5,547 nucleotides of DNA. It comes from Desulfobulbaceae bacterium (GTDB taxonomy: Bacteria; Desulfobacterota; Desulfobulbia; Desulfobulbales; Desulfurivibrionaceae). Location: NCBI GenBank assembly GCA_003557565.1, contig PWOG01000283.1:1-5547 (forward strand). The letters run 5' to 3'. Below are positions 1 to 5,343 of this stretch, one piece after another (the first letter of the stretch is position 1; each line of letters begins with the position of its first letter). Under the pieces are notes generated by a model. The model worked only from the letters and a program-made list of their open reading frames with translations, searched no databases and was not told the DNA's origin. Both the position numbers and the translations under genes were made by a program.

Positions 1-8
1 CCGCTGAA

Positions 9-716
9 CTAGCAGCCCTCTTTGATCATGAAGGTAATCGGATCCAGCTGCAGCACCTGCTCGCCGGCCTTGCCGGTGGTGTCCTTGATGATATTGAGAT
101 CGATGCATTCGGTGTTGGCGCCGGGGTGCAGCAGGACCACGGTATCGAAGATATCGGCGACCTCGCGGCAGGGCGGCGGCACTTCGTGGCTGCCTGCCTG
201 CTGGTCCTCGCGGTGACTGACCGCCGAAAACCAGATTTCCAGATCCATGGCCCGGGCCATCTCCCGCAGATCTTCCAGAATCTGGCGATCCACAGTGGCA
301 AAATCGTAACCGTCCACCACAATGCAGTTGGGCCGGATGATGTTCTGGTACACCAGATCATTGAGCCGCTCTTCCAGTCGGGGTCGGTTGAAGGGCACTT
401 CCTGGAAGGTCATGATCATGCGGTTGCGCATGACCTCGTCGTAAACCTCGTAGGGGTTGGTGAGCTGGCAGCCGGCGACGATATCCTTGAAGATATCGTC
501 GTACCAAATCCGGGTTTTCTCCAGGCTCTGGCCGACGCTGACATGGATTACCTGCTTGCCGTTGAGCAGCGAATCCAGGGCGATCTGCACCAGCATGGCG
601 GTCTTGCCCAGGCCGGCCCGGGCCATGACCAACCCCATCTGCGAACGGACCGGACCTTCGCTCCCGGCTTTCAGGTGGCGAATCGGGTTTTTGGCGATCA
701 ATTCCTGCTTTATCAT
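9..716 (-). CDS. RecA-like P-loop ATPase of unknown function, coupled to fusA
   Basis: A 235-aa soluble protein. The ATP-binding core is visible: a Walker A motif at residues 32-39 (ARAGLGKT), preceded by a hydrophobic strand, and a Walker B strand CIVVD ending at Asp135. A further strand at about 160-169 (EIWFSAVSHR) resembles the sensor strand of RecA/DnaB/KaiC-type ATPases. This order suggests a single-domain RecA-fold NTPase; I see no DNA-binding, membrane or signal segment. The start is the ATG at 716-714, with AGGAGA positioned upstream. That Shine-Dalgarno begins within the TAG stop of fusA (730-728), so translation is probably coupled to EF-G. The reading frame stays open far upstream, but that part lies inside fusA and is Arg/Gly-rich shadow sequence. 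The substrate and role are unknown. The pairing with EF-G hints at a translation-related or regulatory job, which is inference only. The ATPase call is firm; a specific function is not. Confidence 0.85.
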   Translation of the reverse strand: MIKQELIAKNPIRHLKAGSEGPVRSQMGLVMARAGLGKTAMLVQIALDSLLNGKQVIHVSVGQSLEKTRIWYDDIFKDIVAGCQLTNPYEVYDEVMRNRMIMTFQEVPFNRPRLEERLNDLVYQNIIRPNCIVVDGYDFATVDRQILEDLREMARAMDLEIWFSAVSHREDQQAGSHEVPPPCREVADIFDTVVLLHPGANTECIDLNIIKDTTGKAGEQVLQLDPITFMIKEGC

Positions 717-727
717 GGGGCGGTCTC

Positions 728-2812
728 CTATTTCTTGTCCATTTCCTTGTCTTTCTTGGCCTGGGCGACGAGCTCTTCGGCCACGCTCTTGGGCACCGGG
801 CGGTAAGCGGAAAACTCCATGGTGAACTCCGCCTTGCCCTGGGTCAGGGAGCGCAGGTCGGTGGAGTAGCCGAACATCTCGGACAACGGCACTTCGGCCT
901 CGACCACGGTGTAGGCATCCTCCTCGGTGGTGCCGATGATAATGCCCCGGCGCTGGTTGAGGCTGCCCATGATCCCGCCCTGGTACTCGGTGGGGCCTTC
1001 CACGGAAACCTTCATGATGGGCTCCATGATCACCGCGCCGGCCTTGTTGTAACCGTCCCGGAAGGCGCCCAGGGCCGCCTGCTGGAAGGCGACGTCCGAA
1101 GAGTCCACCGAATGGGCGGCGCCGTCGTTGATCACGCATCGGATGCCGGTGATGGGAGCGCCGATGAGCGCCCCCTTATGCATGGCCTTCTGGAAACCCT
1201 TGTCGCAGGAGCCGATGAACTCCCGGGGGATGACCCCGCCGACGATCTGGTCGACGAATTCATACTCACCCTCTTCCAGGGGCTCCATGTAACCGGCCAC
1301 CCGGCCGAACTGACCGGAACCGCCGGTCTGCTTCTTGTGGGTGTAATCGAAATCCGCCCGCTTGGTGATGGTCTCGCGGTAGGCGACCTGGGGCGCCCCG
1401 ACTTCCACCTCGGCGCCGTACTCCCGCTTCATCCTCTCCACATAGACGTTGAGATGGAGCTCGCCCATGCCGGAGATGATGGTCTCGTTGGTCTCGCTGT
1501 CCACATAGGTCTTGAAGGTGGGATCTTCCTTGGTGAAGCGGTTCAGGGCCTTGGACATGTTGCCCTGGGCCTTGTTGTCCACCGGCTTGATGGCCAGGGA
1601 AATAACCGGCTGGGGCATGTGCATGGAGCTCATGGAGTAGTTGAGGGTGCCGTCGGTGAAGGTGTCGCCGGAGGCGCAGTCCACCCCGAACAGGGCCACG
1701 ATGTCGCCGGACTCCGAGGCCTCGATATCCTCCATCTGATCGGCGTGCATCCGCACCAGACGCCCCACCTTGACCTTCTTGCCGGTACGGGTGTTGACGA
1801 TGGTGTCGCCCTTTTTCAGGTAGCCCTGGTAAACCCGCATATAGGTGAGCTGCCCGTAGCGGCCGTCCTCGAGCTTGAAAGCCAGGGCCACGGTGGGATC
1901 CCTGGGGTTGTTGGTCACCGGTATCTCGGCCTCGTTGTTGTCCAGGTCCAGGGCGTAGTTGACGACCTGGGTGGGGTTGGGCAGGTAGCTGATCACCGAG
2001 TCCAGCAGGGCCTGCACGCCCTTGTTCTTGTAGGCCGAGCCCATCATCACCGGAGTCAGTTCCCGGGTCAGGGTGCCCTTGCGGATGGCGGCCATGAGCA
2101 TCTCCTCGGTGGGCTCGCCTTCCAGGATCGCCTCCATCAGTTCATCGGAGAACATGGAGGCGGCGTCCAGCAGGGCCTCGCGCTTGCTGTCCACCTCGTC
2201 GCGCAGATGCTCGGGAACTTCCGCCTCGCGGATGATCTCGCCGTGCTCGCCCTCGTAGTAATAGGTCCTCATGCTCACCAGGTCCACCAGCCCGGCCAGC
2301 TCGCTCTCCAAGCCGATGGGCACCTGCAGGGGCACGGCGTTGAGGCTGAGCTTGTCGCGGAGCTGCTGAATCACCCGGTCGGGGTTGGCCCCGGTGCGGT
2401 CGCACTTGTTGATGAAGGCGATCCGGGGCACCCGGTAGCGGCTCATCTGGCGGTTGACGGTGATACTCTGGGACTGCACCCCGCCCACCGAACACAGCAC
2501 CAGCACGGCGCCGTCCAGCACCCGCAGGGCCCGCTCCACCTCGATGGTGAAGTCAACGTGGCCGGGGGTGTCGATGATATTTATGTAATGGTCCTTCCAG
2601 TCGCAGTAGGTGGCGGCCGAAGCGATGGTGATTCCGCGTTCCCGCTCCAGCTCCATGGAATCCATGGTGGCGCCGACCCCGTCCTTGCCGCGCACCTCGT
2701 GGATGGCATGAATTCTCTTGGTATAGAAGAGGATGCGCTCGGTAAGGGTGGTCTTGCCCGAGTCGATATGGGCGCTGATCCCTATGTTTCTGGCTTTTTC
2801 CAGGTCTTTCAT
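728..2812 (-). CDS. fusA: Elongation factor G, mitochondrial EF-G1 / spdEFG1 type
   Basis: A 694-aa translational GTPase that drives tRNA-mRNA translocation on the ribosome; the length is normal for bacterial EF-G. GTPase motifs: G1 AHIDSGKT (14-21), switch I RGITIASAAT (59-68), G3 DTPGHVD (81-87) with catalytic His85, G4 NKCD (135-138), and a G5-like GSAYKNKG. Domains II-V follow, including the domain IV segment HKKQTGGSGQFGRV and the tip loop with His567 before VDSS. The Ser in the P-loop (canonical EF-G has AHIDAGKT), the segment HEVRGKDGVGATMDSMELE and GVQSQSITVNRQ match mitochondrial EF-G1 and its bacterial spdEFG1 relatives. This is family knowledge from memory. The start is the ATG at 2812-2810, with GAGGAAA (2824-2818) five bases upstream. 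The frame is open to 2941, but that stretch would cross the palindromic repeat and has no supporting family homology. It is followed by a coupled ATPase gene. A second EF-G probably exists elsewhere in the genome. Confidence 0.97.
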   Translation of the reverse strand: MKDLEKARNIGISAHIDSGKTTLTERILFYTKRIHAIHEVRGKDGVGATMDSMELERERGITIASAATYCDWKDHYINIIDTPGHVDFTIEVERALRVLDGAVLVLCSVGGVQSQSITVNRQMSRYRVPRIAFINKCDRTGANPDRVIQQLRDKLSLNAVPLQVPIGLESELAGLVDLVSMRTYYYEGEHGEIIREAEVPEHLRDEVDSKREALLDAASMFSDELMEAILEGEPTEEMLMAAIRKGTLTRELTPVMMGSAYKNKGVQALLDSVISYLPNPTQVVNYALDLDNNEAEIPVTNNPRDPTVALAFKLEDGRYGQLTYMRVYQGYLKKGDTIVNTRTGKKVKVGRLVRMHADQMEDIEASESGDIVALFGVDCASGDTFTDGTLNYSMSSMHMPQPVISLAIKPVDNKAQGNMSKALNRFTKEDPTFKTYVDSETNETIISGMGELHLNVYVERMKREYGAEVEVGAPQVAYRETITKRADFDYTHKKQTGGSGQFGRVAGYMEPLEEGEYEFVDQIVGGVIPREFIGSCDKGFQKAMHKGALIGAPITGIRCVINDGAAHSVDSSDVAFQQAALGAFRDGYNKAGAVIMEPIMKVSVEGPTEYQGGIMGSLNQRRGIIIGTTEEDAYTVVEAEVPLSEMFGYSTDLRSLTQGKAEFTMEFSAYRPVPKSVAEELVAQAKKDKEMDKK

Positions 2813-2874
2813 GGTACTTTCCTCGTTAAACTCCGTGAATATTTTCGCAGTATGCCGTATTGGCATTATGCCGT
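2813..2874 (-). promoter_or_regulatory. fusA upstream region with three overlapping inverted repeats
   Basis: fusA must have its own promoter or read-through here, because the tRNA-Phe terminator lies upstream. TATGCCGT occurs twice on the plus strand (2851-2858 and 2867-2874), with GGCAT (2862-2866) between. GGCAT can therefore pair with the ATGCC on either side (2852-2856 or 2868-2872), giving two mutually exclusive hairpins or an operator-like palindrome GGCATTATGCC (2862-2872). CATAAT (minus, 2870-2865) resembles a -10 box, but the sequence 16-18 bases upstream is a poor -35 (TGCTGC), so the promoter itself is not secure. Confidence 0.35.
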
Positions 2875-2987
2875 CATTGAAGGTTACGCAGCACCCCAGG
2901 TTGCGGCAAGCTGACCGGCGCCGCGTACTCCAGGTACGCAAGCCGGACCGATCGCCGCAAGATGGGGTGCTGCGTAACCTTACAATG
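2875..2987. repeat. Large palindromic repeat, copy A
   Basis: An imperfect palindrome of about 113 bases that could fold into one long hairpin. The outer arms AAGGTTACGCAGCACCCC (2880-2897) and its exact reverse complement (2964-2981) pair over 18 bases and extend by CATTG/CAATG across one bulged A (2982). Inside, after a GG/GA mismatch pair, TTGCGGC (2901-2907) pairs with GCCGCAA. CCGGC (2915-2919) pairs with GCCGG (2942-2946). The tip is GCGTAC (2923-2928), loop TCCAG, GTACGC (2934-2939). The plus strand of this copy aligns with the minus strand of the copy at 5344-5452. There is no T-run at either end, so it is not a classical terminator. It lies between the tRNA-Phe terminator and the fusA leader. 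It could be a REP/MITE-like element or a structured RNA or DNA element; I do not recognise a named family. Confidence 0.9.
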
Positions 2988-2990
2988 CGA

Positions 2991-3031
2991 TCAAAGAAAG
3001 CCCGCCTTCCCGACTGGCGGAAGGGCGGGCT
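2991..3031 (-). terminator. Intrinsic terminator of tRNA-Phe
   Basis: On the minus strand, AGCCCGCC(C)TTCC (3031-3019) pairs with GGAAGGCGGGCT (3010-2999) across one bulge and a loop of about 8 bases, and is followed by TTCTTTGA. A very GC-rich stem plus a T-rich tail begins 11 bases past the encoded CCA of the tRNA. It should separate the tRNA transcript from fusA. Confidence 0.85.
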
Positions 3032-3041
3032 CTTGGGTACA

Positions 3042-3117
3042 TGGTGCCGGGACCAGGATTCGAACCAGGGACACTCGGATTTTCAGTCCGATGCTCTACC
3101 TACTGAGCTATCCCGGC
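3042..3117 (-). tRNA. tRNA-Phe (anticodon GAA)
   Basis: A 76-base cloverleaf with encoded CCA (3044-3042). The acceptor stem is GCCGGGA/TCCCGGC with discriminator A. The D-arm is GCTC/GAGC with loop AGTAGGTA. The anticodon stem is TCGGA/TCCGA around CTGAAAA (anticodon GAA, Phe), and the variable loop is GTGTC. The T-loop is TTCGAAT. Both T-stem strands read CCTGG, so the stem carries a central U51-U63 mismatch flanked by two G-C pairs on each side; everything else is canonical. It stands alone, with its own promoter and terminator, downstream of the zinc-ribbon gene. Confidence 0.97.
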
Positions 3118-3145
3118 AAAACTCGTTCAAGGAAACGAGAAGGAC

Positions 3146-3174
3146 TATTTATTGAAATACCGACGAATTGTCAA
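3146..3174 (-). promoter_or_regulatory. Probable sigma70 promoter of tRNA-Phe
   Basis: The minus strand has a perfect -35 TTGACA (3174-3169), a 17-base spacer and a weak -10 TAAATA (3151-3146). Transcription would start near 3139, about 22 bases before the mature tRNA. The short leader is filled by CTCGTT-TCCTTG-AACGAG (3139-3122) followed by TTTT, a small hairpin abutting the tRNA 5' end. Confidence 0.65.
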
Positions 3175-3200
3175 GTGTTTTCTGGACCAACGGAGACTGG

Positions 3201-3404
3201 CTATGGTTTTTCCCCGGTCACCTCGGCAGGGTTGTCCTGGTCCCGGGCTTCTTCTTCGGCCAAAGCCCCGGTCAGAAAGGCCGGAGCCGGGCCGGCAAAG
3301 ACGGTGCCCGCCGGCCTGCCGGCCATCTCCAGCAGGTCGCTGCCGCATTGGCCACAGCTTTGCTGGTCGTCAAAGGAGATGTAATCGCATTTGGGGCAGC
3401 GCAT
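3201..3404 (-). CDS. Small zinc-ribbon protein
   Basis: A 67-aa protein with an N-terminal zinc ribbon: Cys3-x2-Cys6 and Cys17-x2-Cys20 within MRCPKCDYISF...CGQCGSDL, which should bind one zinc ion. The remainder (about 25-67) is Ala/Pro/Glu-rich, low in predicted structure and acidic near the end. Proteins opening with M-[KR]-C-P-K-C-x-Y-x-S-F-D are, from memory, widespread in Desulfobacterota as uncharacterised zinc-ribbon proteins, often with longer tails. The start is the ATG at 3404-3402, with GGGAGG six bases upstream. The frame is open to an ATG at 3512, but that extension has no Shine-Dalgarno and encodes a low-complexity Ala/Val stretch. The gene has its own promoter (3530-3558) and no convincing terminator before the tRNA-Phe promoter. 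Its partner or role is unknown. Confidence 0.8.
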   Translation of the reverse strand: MRCPKCDYISFDDQQSCGQCGSDLLEMAGRPAGTVFAGPAPAFLTGALAEEEARDQDNPAEVTGEKP

Positions 3405-3437
3405 GGCGTCAACCTCCCTCTGTTCTGGGTCGGCCGC

Positions 3438-3464
3438 AACAACGGCGGCAACAACGGCGGCAAC
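3438..3464. repeat. 12-base tandem repeat AACAACGGCGGC, 2.2 copies
   Basis: Two perfect adjacent copies (3438-3449 and 3450-3461) plus AAC. It lies in the predicted untranslated leader of the zinc-ribbon gene, so it is a likely slippage site. Variation in copy number would change leader length by 12 bases without affecting the protein. Confidence 0.85.
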
Positions 3465-3465
3465 C

Positions 3466-3497
3466 CAAGGCTTAACCTCAAGACTTAAACAAGACTT
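3466..3497. repeat. Three CAAGRCTT direct repeats in the zinc-ribbon leader
   Basis: CAAGGCTT (3466-3473), CAAGACTT (3479-3486) and CAAGACTT (3490-3497) stand 13 and 11 bases apart, about one helical turn, with a further CAAG at 3498-3501. They lie just downstream of the predicted transcription start of the zinc-ribbon gene, a place where a regulator could bind. Chance repetition is not excluded. Confidence 0.4.
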
Positions 3498-3529
3498 CAA
3501 GGGCCGGGTCATCTTAATGTTATTAAGGG

Positions 3530-3558
3530 ATTATATCCAGCAATGGGCAAGCGGTCAA
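3530..3558 (-). promoter_or_regulatory. Strong sigma70 promoter for the zinc-ribbon gene
   Basis: Minus strand TTGACC (3558-3553), a 17-base spacer, then a perfect TATAAT (3535-3530). Transcription should begin near 3523, giving an untranslated leader of about 118 bases before the ATG at 3404. It diverges from the promoter at 3600-3628; the two -35 boxes are about 41 bases apart. Confidence 0.8.
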
Positions 3559-3599
3559 GCCATTCTCCATTCCAGCGGGGCGCCCTTTTCTTTCTCTGG

Positions 3600-3628
3600 T
3601 TGCCAAAGCTTGATTATCCGGCTATTTT
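3600..3628 (+). promoter_or_regulatory. Probable sigma70 promoter of the lipoprotein-pcm-DedA operon
   Basis: Plus strand TTGCCA (3600-3605), a 17-base spacer and TATTTT (3623-3628), matching consensus at 5 of 6 and 4 of 6 positions. A start near 3635 would give a leader of about 64 bases. It is the best candidate in the divergent gap. Confidence 0.55.
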
Positions 3629-3638
3629 ACAGCGAGTA

Positions 3639-3667
3639 CCGGCATAAACGCGTGAAAGTTTTGCCGG
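3639..3667 (+). promoter_or_regulatory. Leader hairpin upstream of the lipoprotein gene
   Basis: CCGGCA (3639-3644) plus AAAC (3646-3649) pair with GTTT (3658-3661) plus TGCCGG (3662-3667). This is a 10-base-pair stem with one bulged T (3645) and loop GCGTGAAA. It would sit at the very 5' end of the operon mRNA and end 19 bases before the AAGGAGAG ribosome-binding site (3687-3694). A 5' stabiliser or a regulatory structure are both possible; no T-run follows, so it is not a terminator. Confidence 0.45.
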
Positions 3668-3698
3668 CAAGCTCTTATCAACCCCCAAGGAGAGTTCC

Positions 3699-4097
3699 AT
3701 GTCCTTAACTTTTCGACTGGCCCTGGCCATCGGGCTGACCGTCATGCTCCTGGCCGGCGGCGCCGCCTGCGCCTCCAAGCCCAACCAGGTGCGTCACCTG
3801 GCCGCCGAGGTCGGCATGATCAACCACGGCGACAGCGCCCGGCAGGTCGAGTTCATGCTGGGGACGCCGGATGTCATAAGCCCCCTTGAAAACGGCGCGG
3901 AAGAATGGCTTTATCTGGAACATCGCCAGAACTGGCTGCGGCGAACCCCGCTGCTGGGCAACTGGCTGGGCCGCGAGGATTTCCACCTGGCGGTGGTCAC
4001 CATCCGCGACGACCGGGTAAGCGGCGCCCGCTACCGGGAGCTGACCGCCGAGGATTACCGGCAATACCTGGATCAATATCTGGAAAACGGCCCATGA
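3699..4097 (+). CDS. Probable BamE/SmpA-like outer-membrane lipoprotein
   Basis: A 132-aa exported protein. The N-terminus has Arg6, a hydrophobic core (about 7-19) and Cys24 in LAGGAAC, a loose lipobox (Gly at -3 where Leu is usual), so lipidation is likely but not certain. The following segment, GMINHGDSARQVEFMLGTPD (39-58), matches the small-protein A/BamE pattern of a polar turn, an amphipathic helix and LGxPD. Next comes a strand EEWLY and a basic middle stretch unlike classical BamE. BamE is an accessory lipoprotein of the BAM complex that inserts outer-membrane proteins; whether this one joins BAM is inference. The start is the ATG at 3699 with AAGGAGAG upstream. It is first in an operon, and its stop overlaps the pcm start (ATGA, 4094-4097). 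It may instead be a general lipoprotein of the SmpA/OmlA domain superfamily. Confidence 0.75.
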   Translation: MSLTFRLALAIGLTVMLLAGGAACASKPNQVRHLAAEVGMINHGDSARQVEFMLGTPDVISPLENGAEEWLYLEHRQNWLRRTPLLGNWLGREDFHLAVVTIRDDRVSGARYRELTAEDYRQYLDQYLENGP

Positions 4098-4744
4098 ACA
4101 GCAACTACGAAAAAGCCCGGCAGCGGATGGTTCAAGAGCAGCTGATTCCCCGGGGGATCCACAACCGGGCCGTGCTGGAGGCCATGGCCAGAGTGCCGCG
4201 CCACTTCTTTGTGGAAGAGGCCCTCCGCGACCAGGCCTACGGCGATTTTCCCCTGCCCATCGGCGAGGGGCAGACCATCTCCCAGCCCTATATCGTCGCC
4301 CTGATGACCCAGCTGCTGGAGCCCCAACCCCACCACCGGATCCTGGAGATCGGCACCGGCTGCGGCTACCAGGCCGCAGTGCTGGCCGCCATCTGCACCC
4401 AGGTCTACACCGTGGAACGGATCAAGACCCTGCTGGCCCGGGCCCGTCGCAACTTCGACCGCCTGCACTGCTACAACATCCTCAGCAAGGCCGACGACGG
4501 CACCACCGGCTGGCCGGAACACGCCCCCTTCGACGGCATCATCGTCACCGCCGGCGGCCCCCGGGTTCCCCAGCCCCTGGTGGAACAGCTGGCCGACCCC
4601 GGCATCATGGTGATCCCGGTGGGGGAGCACGGCATGCAGGCCCTGACCGTGATCCGCAAGGAGCACGGCGAGATCAGCAGCGAGGTCAGGGAGCAGGTCC
4701 GGTTCGTGAAACTGATGGGCGCCCACGGCTGGCATGATGAGTGA
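4094..4744 (+). CDS. pcm: Protein-L-isoaspartate O-methyltransferase
   Basis: A 216-aa cytoplasmic enzyme, the usual bacterial length. It transfers a methyl group from S-adenosylmethionine to the alpha-carboxyl of L-isoaspartyl residues, starting repair of aged proteins. Diagnostic segments: RVPRHFFV (33-40), the family signature PLPIGEGQTISQP (53-65) with the catalytic-region Ser63, SAM-binding ILEIGTGCGYQAAVLA (83-98), acidic VE at 107-108, DDGTTGWPEHAPFDGIIVTAG (134-154) and a C-terminal FVKLMGAHGW. The start at 4094 is preferred because it begins the conserved N-terminal helix and overlaps the previous stop as ATGA, which indicates translational coupling; no strong Shine-Dalgarno is visible. 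The frame is open upstream to 3905, but that part overlaps the lipoprotein gene and has no family match. The pcm-YqaA adjacency is, from memory, seen in other deltaproteobacteria. Confidence 0.96.
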   Translation: MNSNYEKARQRMVQEQLIPRGIHNRAVLEAMARVPRHFFVEEALRDQAYGDFPLPIGEGQTISQPYIVALMTQLLEPQPHHRILEIGTGCGYQAAVLAAICTQVYTVERIKTLLARARRNFDRLHCYNILSKADDGTTGWPEHAPFDGIIVTAGGPRVPQPLVEQLADPGIMVIPVGEHGMQALTVIRKEHGEISSEVREQVRFVKLMGAHGWHDE

Positions 4745-5342
4745 AGACCGGCCGCCGGGTTTTTTAAGACGCATCTACGATCACTGCCTGCTCCTGATGA
4801 GCCGGCCCGGGGGGATCTGGGTGCTGTTCTGGGTGGCGGTGGTGGAATCCTCGGTGTTCCCCATCCCCCCGGATGTCTTTCTCATGGCCCTGGCCATCGC
4901 CGTGCCCGCCAAAGCCTTCATCTTCGCCCTGGTCTGCACGGTGGGCTCGGTACTGGGGGGAATGCTGGGTTACGGCCTGGGATACTTCTTCATGGACCTG
5001 GTGGGGCACCGGATCATCGAGATTTACGGCATGGCCGACCAGTTCGGCCAGGTGCAGGCCCTCTACCAGCAGTACGACGCCTGGGCGGTGGGCGCCGCCG
5101 GCTTCACCCCCCTGCCCTACAAGCTCTTCACCCTCACCGCCGGGGCCTTCGAGCTCAACTTCGCCACCTTCTCCCTGGCCTCCCTGATCTCCCGGGGCGC
5201 CCGGTTCTTCATGGTGGCGGCCTTCATCTACTATTTCGGCCCGGCCATCCGCGGCTTCATCGAGCGCTACTTCAATCTGCTGACCATCGTCTTCCTGGTG
5301 CTGCTCATCGGCGGCTTCGTGGTCTTCAAAACCCTCTTGTAA
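4734..5342 (+). CDS. YqaA-type DedA/VTT family inner-membrane protein
   Basis: A 202-aa integral membrane protein of the DedA (SNARE-associated/VTT) superfamily, closest in layout to the YqaA subgroup. Visible marks: ESSVFPIPPDVFLMAL (38-53), a re-entrant-loop motif with Glu38 and paired prolines; a glycine-rich helix GSVLGGMLGYGLGYF (71-85); GFTPLPYKLFTLTAG (123-137), the second re-entrant motif; SRGARFF (153-159) with conserved arginines; and a C-terminal hydrophobic helix (about 182-198). Some DedA proteins flip undecaprenyl phosphate or other lipids using the proton gradient; that role has not been shown for YqaA-like members, so the substrate here is unassigned. It starts at the ATG at 4734 (or the adjacent ATG at 4737), overlapping the end of pcm by 11 (or 8) bases; no clear Shine-Dalgarno, so coupled translation is likely. 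It is the last gene of the operon; a palindromic repeat begins one base after its stop. Confidence 0.92.
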   Translation: MMSEDRPPGFLRRIYDHCLLLMSRPGGIWVLFWVAVVESSVFPIPPDVFLMALAIAVPAKAFIFALVCTVGSVLGGMLGYGLGYFFMDLVGHRIIEIYGMADQFGQVQALYQQYDAWAVGAAGFTPLPYKLFTLTAGAFELNFATFSLASLISRGARFFMVAAFIYYFGPAIRGFIERYFNLLTIVFLVLLIGGFVVFKTLL

Positions 5343-5343
5343 C

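Noticed and set aside
1..8. Left edge beyond the ATPase stop
   Set aside because: Eight bases only; nothing can be called.
717..1139. N-terminal extension of the ATPase frame into fusA
   Set aside because: The extra 141 codons give Arg/Gly/Pro-rich sequence overlapping fusA out of frame, while a good Shine-Dalgarno precedes the ATG at 716.
1112..2914. A 600-codon open frame on the plus strand, antisense to fusA
   Set aside because: It is a shadow of the GC-rich, codon-biased EF-G gene: His/Gly/Val-rich translation, no ribosome-binding site, no recognisable domain.
2813..2941. N-terminal extension of EF-G by 43 codons
   Set aside because: It would run through half of palindrome A and a probable regulatory region; GAGGAAA before 2812 and EF-G family starts (MKDLEKARNIGI) fix the shorter start.
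2875..2987. Integron attC-like recombination site
   Set aside because: The size and imperfect pairing are reminiscent, but the ends read GGTTAC...GTAACC, not the RYYYAAC...GTTRRRY boxes in attC order, and no cassette array or integrase is present.
3405..3512. Earlier start (ATG at 3512) for the zinc-ribbon protein
   Set aside because: It lacks a Shine-Dalgarno, begins about 11 bases after the predicted transcription start, and encodes a repeat-derived Ala/Val stretch. Kept only as a possibility in the findings.
3573..3595. GGGGCGCCC followed by TTTTCTTT as a plus-strand terminator
   Set aside because: GGGCGCCC is a palindrome without room for a loop, and there is no plus-strand gene upstream to terminate.
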